A stretch of DNA of 9,310 bases from JBCCRH01 sp039208045. Its GTDB lineage: Bacteria; Bacteroidota; Bacteroidia; Chitinophagales; Saprospiraceae. The stretch lies in contig JBCCRH010000238.1 of NCBI GenBank assembly GCA_039208045.1, forward strand, positions 1-9,310. The letters are read 5' to 3'. The translations under genes and the position numbers were made by a program. Shown here piece by piece: positions 5,956 to 9,310 of the stretch (within the stretch, counting starts at the first letter, position 1; each line of letters opens with the position of its first letter). The notes beneath the pieces were generated by a model that did not search any database, had not been told where the DNA came from, and saw nothing but the letters and a program-made list of their open reading frames with translations.

Positions 5956-7272
5956 CTAATCCCTCCGAAACATCCACTTTGCCAATTCCCGCAAATTCAC
6001 CTTCTTGCCGTACATCAAAATGCCAACTCGATAAATCCGGCCGGAGAGCCAGACGAAGAAGATGGCGGTGCCTGCTAAGAGAAGCATGGAGAGGATGACC
6101 TCCCAAGCGGGCGGGCCGAAAGCGAGGCGGGCGGGCATGACAATGGGCGAAAAGAGCGGGAATATAGAAGAACCCACCGCTAGGCTGGAATTCGGGGCTT
6201 GGATGGCTACAAACATGATGTAAAAAGCCAAAATGACGGGAATGGTGATCGGGATGGTCAACGATTGGCCCTCGCCAAGGTCGTCACCCATGGCGGAACC
6301 TACGGCGGCGAATAGGGAAGCGTAGAGGAAATAGCCCCCTAAAAAATAGAAGATGAAGAGGGGGAAAATGGCCCACCAATTTTGGTTTTGGAGCTCGGCA
6401 ATCACTTGTATAGCTAGGGCTTCTGCCTCTTCTTGGTCGACTTGGGGGGCGCTGGCTTGTGCTTCCATGGCGCTACTGGTATCAAAGCCGAAGACCACAT
6501 TGACAATGAACAGGATACTCGGAATGAGGATGGCCCAGATGGCGACTTGCGTCAGGCCAACGGCCCCTACCCCAATGATTTTGCCTAGCATGAGCTGGAA
6601 CGGCTTGACCGAAGAAATCATGACCTCAACGATGCGGCTCGTCTTTTCTTCCATCACACTTCGCATCACCATCATGCCATAAATAAATACGGTCATATAC
6701 ATAATTACCCCCATCACTGCTCCGATGACTGCGGCAATGGCACCAGTGATTTTACTGGCATCTTCTCCAGTTTCCTCGATGGGCTCCGGATCGAGTGAGA
6801 TGCGGGTATCTAGAGCATCTAGCTCTTCTTTTTTGAAATTTAGGGCTTCGATTTTGTAGTCTCGAATGCTTCGTCGGATGCGCTGCTTGATGAGCGTTTC
6901 GATGTCGAGGGTCGGTTGTTTGTCGGAATAGTAATAGATGGTGTGCTCTTTTGAAAGTAGGTCTTTCAGCGGCGGAATGCGTAGGATGCCATCGTAGTCG
7001 GTTTCGCTGAAGGTGGAGCGTAGCGTTTCCAGATCGGCATCGACAAATTTGAAATAGAGATTATCTTCATCTTTGATGCGTTTTTTGAGCATATCTGCTT
7101 CATCGATGATGGCGATACGCTTGGAGTCGTCACTTTCGTATTGGAAGATGAAGCCTACGACGATAAAGAAAAGGGCGAAAGCTAGCGGAGTGAGGATAGT
7201 CGCCAGTATGAACGAGCGACGAGTGACACGAGTCAGGTACTCGCGTTTTATGATGAGCCATAGTTTATTCAT
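5956..7272 (-). CDS. ABC-2 type transporter permease (NatB-like)
   Basis: This 438-residue inner-membrane protein has the ABC2_membrane_3 architecture. A short cytoplasmic start (KREYLTRVTRRSF) leads to a first helix at about 22-44, then a large extracytoplasmic domain of about 130 residues (45-175). A cluster of helices follows at about 177-203, 231-262, 300-325, 338-358, 365-383 and 390-411. The coupling stretch MEEKTSRIVEVMISSVKPFQLMLGK (207-231) is characteristic of the family and contacts the ATPase. The start overlaps the end of the ATPase gene by 8 bp (ATGAATAA contains both the start and the upstream TAA), which implies translational coupling. It is the membrane half of an exporter; NatB sodium export is the named relative, but the substrate cannot be inferred. 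It appears complete. Confidence 0.92.
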   Translation of the reverse strand: MNKLWLIIKREYLTRVTRRSFILATILTPLAFALFFIVVGFIFQYESDDSKRIAIIDEADMLKKRIKDEDNLYFKFVDADLETLRSTFSETDYDGILRIPPLKDLLSKEHTIYYYSDKQPTLDIETLIKQRIRRSIRDYKIEALNFKKEELDALDTRISLDPEPIEETGEDASKITGAIAAVIGAVMGVIMYMTVFIYGMMVMRSVMEEKTSRIVEVMISSVKPFQLMLGKIIGVGAVGLTQVAIWAILIPSILFIVNVVFGFDTSSAMEAQASAPQVDQEEAEALAIQVIAELQNQNWWAIFPLFIFYFLGGYFLYASLFAAVGSAMGDDLGEGQSLTIPITIPVILAFYIMFVAIQAPNSSLAVGSSIFPLFSPIVMPARLAFGPPAWEVILSMLLLAGTAIFFVWLSGRIYRVGILMYGKKVNLRELAKWMFRRD

Positions 7273-8185
7273 GGGTAGCTGTTTTTGGAGTTCCTTGTTC
7301 TACTTGACGGATAAATATTTCATTGAGCGAAGGCAGAATTTCTTGGAACGAGCGGATGTATACGCCAGCTTGTAGGAAGTCGCTCAGCAGTTGATTCGAA
7401 GCCTGCTCACTTTCTACTTTCACCACCACCTGCTCTTCTTTTTGCTGCACCAACTGGTATTTGTCTAGCAATGCTGTGGGTAAGCTTCCGCTAAAATGTA
7501 TACTAAATAGGTTTTGCTTAAACTGATCTTTGATGTCTGCGACGCGCCCTTCCAGCACATTCTTTCCTTTATTGATGAGGACGATGTGCTCACAAATTTC
7601 TTCTACCTGTTCCATTCGATGGGTCGAAAAAATAATGCTCGTGCCATTGCGGTGGAGTTCATCAATTTCGTCCTTAATCAAGTTGGTATTGATGGGGTCT
7701 AGGCCCGAAAAGGGTTCGTCGAGGATTAATAGTTTGGGCTGATGTACTACAGTAGAAATGAACTGTATTTTTTGCTGCATCCCCTTGGAAAGTTCCTCCA
7801 CTTTTTTGGTCCACCAATCTTGAATCTCAAATTTCTCCATCCAGTAGTCGATCGCTGCTTTGGCATTGCTTTTGGACAGTCCTTTTAGTTGTGCCAGGTA
7901 CATCAGGTGATCGCCTACCTTCATCTTTTTGTAGAGTCCACGCTCTTCGGGCATGTAGCCAATGGTTTCGGGGTGCCGGCTGTTCAGGGGTTCGCCATCG
8001 AGCAAAACCTGGCCTTCATCTGCGCGGGTAATGGTGGTAATAATGCGGATGAGCGAGGTTTTACCCGCACCGTTGGGGCCAAGCAAGCCAAAGATGCTGC
8101 CTTTTGGTACGTTAAAACTTACATGGTCGACAGCCGTATGCTTGTCATACGTTTTTACGACTCCGTCTAGTGCCAATATATTCAT
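7265..8185 (-). CDS. ABC transporter ATP-binding protein (NatA-like)
   Basis: This 306-residue cytoplasmic ATPase partners the downstream permease. Visible motifs are Walker A GPNGAGKT (36-43), signature LSKGMQQKI (132-140), Walker B LLILDEP (152-158), D-loop SGLD (160-163) and H-loop STHR (H189). The Q-loop region reads GYMPEERGLYKKM (76-88), with Glu where many ABC proteins have Gln; this is how I recall the NatA-like, DUF4162-bearing subfamily. The C-terminal part (about 225-295) fits a DUF4162-type extension. It is the first gene of a two-gene minus-strand operon, with an 8-bp overlap to the permease. The start at 8185 gives a normal NatA-like N terminus (MNILALDGVVKTYDKHTAVD). I see no convincing -7 element in the 193-bp gap it shares with the divergent gene at 8379. 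Confidence 0.94.
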   Translation of the reverse strand: MNILALDGVVKTYDKHTAVDHVSFNVPKGSIFGLLGPNGAGKTSLIRIITTITRADEGQVLLDGEPLNSRHPETIGYMPEERGLYKKMKVGDHLMYLAQLKGLSKSNAKAAIDYWMEKFEIQDWWTKKVEELSKGMQQKIQFISTVVHQPKLLILDEPFSGLDPINTNLIKDEIDELHRNGTSIIFSTHRMEQVEEICEHIVLINKGKNVLEGRVADIKDQFKQNLFSIHFSGSLPTALLDKYQLVQQKEEQVVVKVESEQASNQLLSDFLQAGVYIRSFQEILPSLNEIFIRQVEQGTPKTATHE

Positions 8186-8276
8186 AAGCAGTGTGAAAAT
8201 TTGAGTAGCGGAAAATAAGTAGTTCGAGGCAGATTTTTGTTATATTTCTGTTGTTTCGTTGGAATATTCGATCAAT

Positions 8277-8298
8277 GGCAGCTTTCTGCCTTACGGCA
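8277..8298. promoter_or_regulatory. Overlapping small palindromes upstream of the -7 motif
   Basis: GGCAG-CTTT-CTGCC (8277-8290) and TGCC-TTAC-GGCA (8287-8298) are two perfect small inverted repeats sharing TGCC. They end 2 bp before a -7 motif and overlap where a -33 element would be expected. Because they share one arm, only one can pair at a time. They could be an operator for the rightward gene. Confidence 0.3.
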
Positions 8299-8300
8299 AA

Positions 8301-8308
8301 TACCTTTG
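8301..8308 (+). promoter_or_regulatory. Bacteroidota -7 promoter element
   Basis: TACCTTTG matches the Bacteroidota primary sigma consensus TAnnTTTG exactly, 70 bp upstream of the ATG at 8379. No clear TTTG -33 element lies at the proper spacing; that position is occupied by small palindromes. Confidence 0.5.
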
Positions 8309-8378
8309 CAAAATGCTAGTACAGTCGTTACTTGATCTAATCAGCTACGTCACAACACCAAAATAAAAAACACTCCTT

Positions 8379-9047
8379 ATGAATTTCAAGTCTGTTTTAT
8401 TTCTCGCTTTACTGCTAAGCTTTAGCCAACTACTTATTGCACAAGTGGATCAAGAAAATAGAAAAATGAGCCAGGGCGTTCACCCTGCCCTAACGATGAT
8501 GTTACCTGCTGTTGATGCCAAAGATGTAGATGATGTCTGGAAAGATTATGTGAAGGACTTTTACGATACCAAAACCAAGCGTATCCGCAAGACGGATGAA
8601 TATTTTTCAGATGATGCCGAAATAACTGCTATTGGTGGCAGCAATACAGTTGATCTCTATGCTACTTTCGATGAGGTGGGCGAAGATACCGAAATGTGCC
8701 TTTGGGTTGACCTTGGCGGCGCCTTTCTAGCTTCTGCTGAACATCCTAACCGCTATGCGGAAGCAGAAAAAATGATGCTCCGCTTTGGCATCGAAGTGGC
8801 CAAATTCCAAACGAATGAAGAATTGGAAGCCGAAGAGAAAAAGCTCAAAAAGATACAATCGGAACTCTCTAAGCTAGAGCGCGCCAACAAGCGCTACCAT
8901 AAGAATATTGAAGAAGCAAAAGAGCGGATCAAAAAAGCGGAGGAAAATATTGTAGAGAACGAGCAGTCACAGGAAGCAACCAAGAAGTTAATTGAAGAGC
9001 AGTTGAAGGCAGTGGAGTTGGTGAAGAAGAAGTTGAGTGATCTGTAG
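8379..9047 (+). CDS. Exported coiled-coil protein of unknown function
   Basis: This 222-residue protein has a clear signal peptide (1-21, LLIA|QVD). The mature N-terminal part (about 28-148) is an uncharacterised globular domain: GVHPALTMMLP (33-43), a DVDDVWKDYVKDFYD stretch (49-63), an acidic beta-rich DVEL-like segment, then MCLWVDLGGAFL (106-117). Residues about 148-222 form a highly charged heptad-like coiled coil rich in E and K (KKLKKIQSELSKLERANKR), ending KKKLSDL. The arrangement recalls Bacteroidota periplasmic proteins of no known role. There is no lipobox and no T9SS tail, so the protein is probably periplasmic and may oligomerise through the C-terminal coil. It appears to be a monocistronic unit, with a -7 motif upstream and a strong terminator at 9146. 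Function is not assignable. Confidence 0.85.
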   Translation: MNFKSVLFLALLLSFSQLLIAQVDQENRKMSQGVHPALTMMLPAVDAKDVDDVWKDYVKDFYDTKTKRIRKTDEYFSDDAEITAIGGSNTVDLYATFDEVGEDTEMCLWVDLGGAFLASAEHPNRYAEAEKMMLRFGIEVAKFQTNEELEAEEKKLKKIQSELSKLERANKRYHKNIEEAKERIKKAEENIVENEQSQEATKKLIEEQLKAVELVKKKLSDL

Positions 9048-9048
9048 C

Positions 9049-9139
9049 TTCGACTGCGCTCAGCTACAGAGGATTTCGACTACGCTCTGCTTAAAGCTTC
9101 AGCTACGCTCTACTACAGCGTATTTCAACTTCACTCTGC
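9049..9139. repeat. Four degenerate TTCGACTACGCTCTGC-type units
   Basis: Units of 16 bp start at 9049 (TTCGACTGCGCTCAGC), 9075 (TTCGACTACGCTCTGC), 9098 (TTCAGCTACGCTCTAC) and 9124 (TTCAACTTCACTCTGC), spaced 26, 23 and 26 bp. They begin one base after the stop codon of the coiled-coil gene. Similar TTCGACTACGCTCAGC strings are familiar as interspersed repeats downstream of genes in Bacteroidota and other bacteria (from memory). The later units are progressively more diverged from the first two. Confidence 0.6.
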
Positions 9140-9145
9140 CCTAAT

Positions 9146-9188
9146 AAAATCTATTTTACAAGCATAGTCTTGGTAAAATAGATTTTTT
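9146..9188. terminator. Strong stem-loop terminator
   Basis: AAAATCTATTTTAC (9146-9159) is perfectly complementary to GTAAAATAGATTTT (9173-9186). With one bulged G (9173) the stem extends inward through CAAG/CTTG to a CATAGT loop. A T-run (9183-9188) closes the plus-strand side and an A-run the other, so it could work in both directions. It ends the coiled-coil gene transcript before the next gene begins at 9257. The stem is AT-rich. Confidence 0.75.
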
Positions 9189-9226
9189 CCATGGCTTAAA
9201 AGTGGTAGATTTGCTATTAATCAGCA

Positions 9227-9234
9227 TACTTTTG
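9227..9234 (+). promoter_or_regulatory. Bacteroidota -7 promoter element with flanking palindrome
   Basis: TACTTTTG fits TAnnTTTG exactly, 30 bp before the ATG at 9257. The nearest TTTG upstream (9210-9213) is too close to be an ideal -33 element. The motif is enclosed by an inverted repeat, GTAGATTT (9205-9212) and AAATCTAC (9240-9247), which may be a regulator site or a leader hairpin. Confidence 0.5.
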
Positions 9235-9256
9235 TAAGGAAATCTACAGCATAGCT

Positions 9257-9310
9257 ATGGCAGAACCCAAAGATACGACCAAAGGCGTTGGGTCTGGAAG
9301 AGGACGCACC
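9257..9310 (+). CDS. 5' end of an unidentified gene (partial)
   Basis: An ATG at 9257 opens a frame of 18 codons (MAEPKDTTKGVGSGRGRT) that continues off the window. It follows a terminator and a perfect -7 motif, which supports a real gene start. The N terminus is polar, rich in Gly, Lys, Thr and Arg, and has no signal peptide, so the product is probably cytoplasmic. Too little is present to name it. Confidence 0.45.
   Translation, partial: MAEPKDTTKGVGSGRGRT

Noticed and set aside
7265..8185. Glu in place of the usual Q-loop Gln as a sign of a defective ATPase
   Set aside because: PEERGLY is, as I recall, the normal form in this NatA-like subfamily, and all other nucleotide-binding motifs are intact.
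5956..8185. Antibiotic-resistance or bacteriocin-export role for the ABC pair
   Set aside because: No biosynthetic, immunity or precursor gene is adjacent, and the family exports diverse substrates. Nothing in the sequence supports a specific cargo.
9049..9139. Possible short CRISPR-like array
   Set aside because: Units are only 16 bp, diverged from one another, and separated by 7-10 bp with no spacer-sized unique sequence or cas genes.

Overview
The window looks like a chromosomal segment of a Bacteroidota bacterium, most plausibly a Saprospiria/Lewinella-like marine or freshwater heterotroph. Supporting signs are a type IX secretion (T9SS/Por) C-terminal sorting domain, a DUF5117/DUF4953-type HExxHxxGxxH metalloprotease, TAnnTTTG-type -7 promoter motifs, few Shine-Dalgarno sequences, and several small interspersed repeats of the kind scattered through these genomes. 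The genus is an inference from style, not from a marker gene.

Layout. 1-284 has no gene but is densely structured: two copies of a 34-bp direct repeat, an approximately 126-bp nested inverted-repeat element, and a third related hairpin. 285-1319 (-) encodes an exported fusion of a thioredoxin-like domain (VPGCSTC) and a trimmed MsrA-like domain. Divergent from it, 67 bp away, 1387-3828 (+) encodes a large secreted zinc metalloprotease whose stop codon lies inside a run of G-tracts. The 260-bp gap that follows is G/T-rich low-complexity DNA with a set of helically spaced octamers. 4089-4748 and 4767-5705 (+) are two small exported proteins 18 bp apart, the second carrying a T9SS tail. They are followed by a perfect 14-bp-stem hairpin and a long imperfect inverted repeat. 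8185-5956 (-) is a two-gene ABC exporter operon (ATPase then permease, 8-bp overlap) of the NatA/NatB-like type. 8379-9047 (+) is an exported coiled-coil protein of unknown function with a good -7 promoter motif. It is followed by four degenerate TTCGACTACGCTCTGC-type repeats and a strong terminator. A new gene begins at 9257 and runs off the window.

How the genes fit together. Most products go to the envelope or outside: five of the seven complete proteins have signal peptides and one more is a membrane permease. The sequence shows no shared pathway. The Trx-MsrA protein could protect or repair exported thiol/methionine proteins, the metalloprotease probably works in the periplasm or at the surface, and the ABC pair exports an unknown substrate. 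I do not see a defence island, prophage, CRISPR array, biosynthetic cluster or intact transposon. The least ordinary items are the loop-deleted MsrA-like domain fused to a thioredoxin fold and the structured non-coding repeats.
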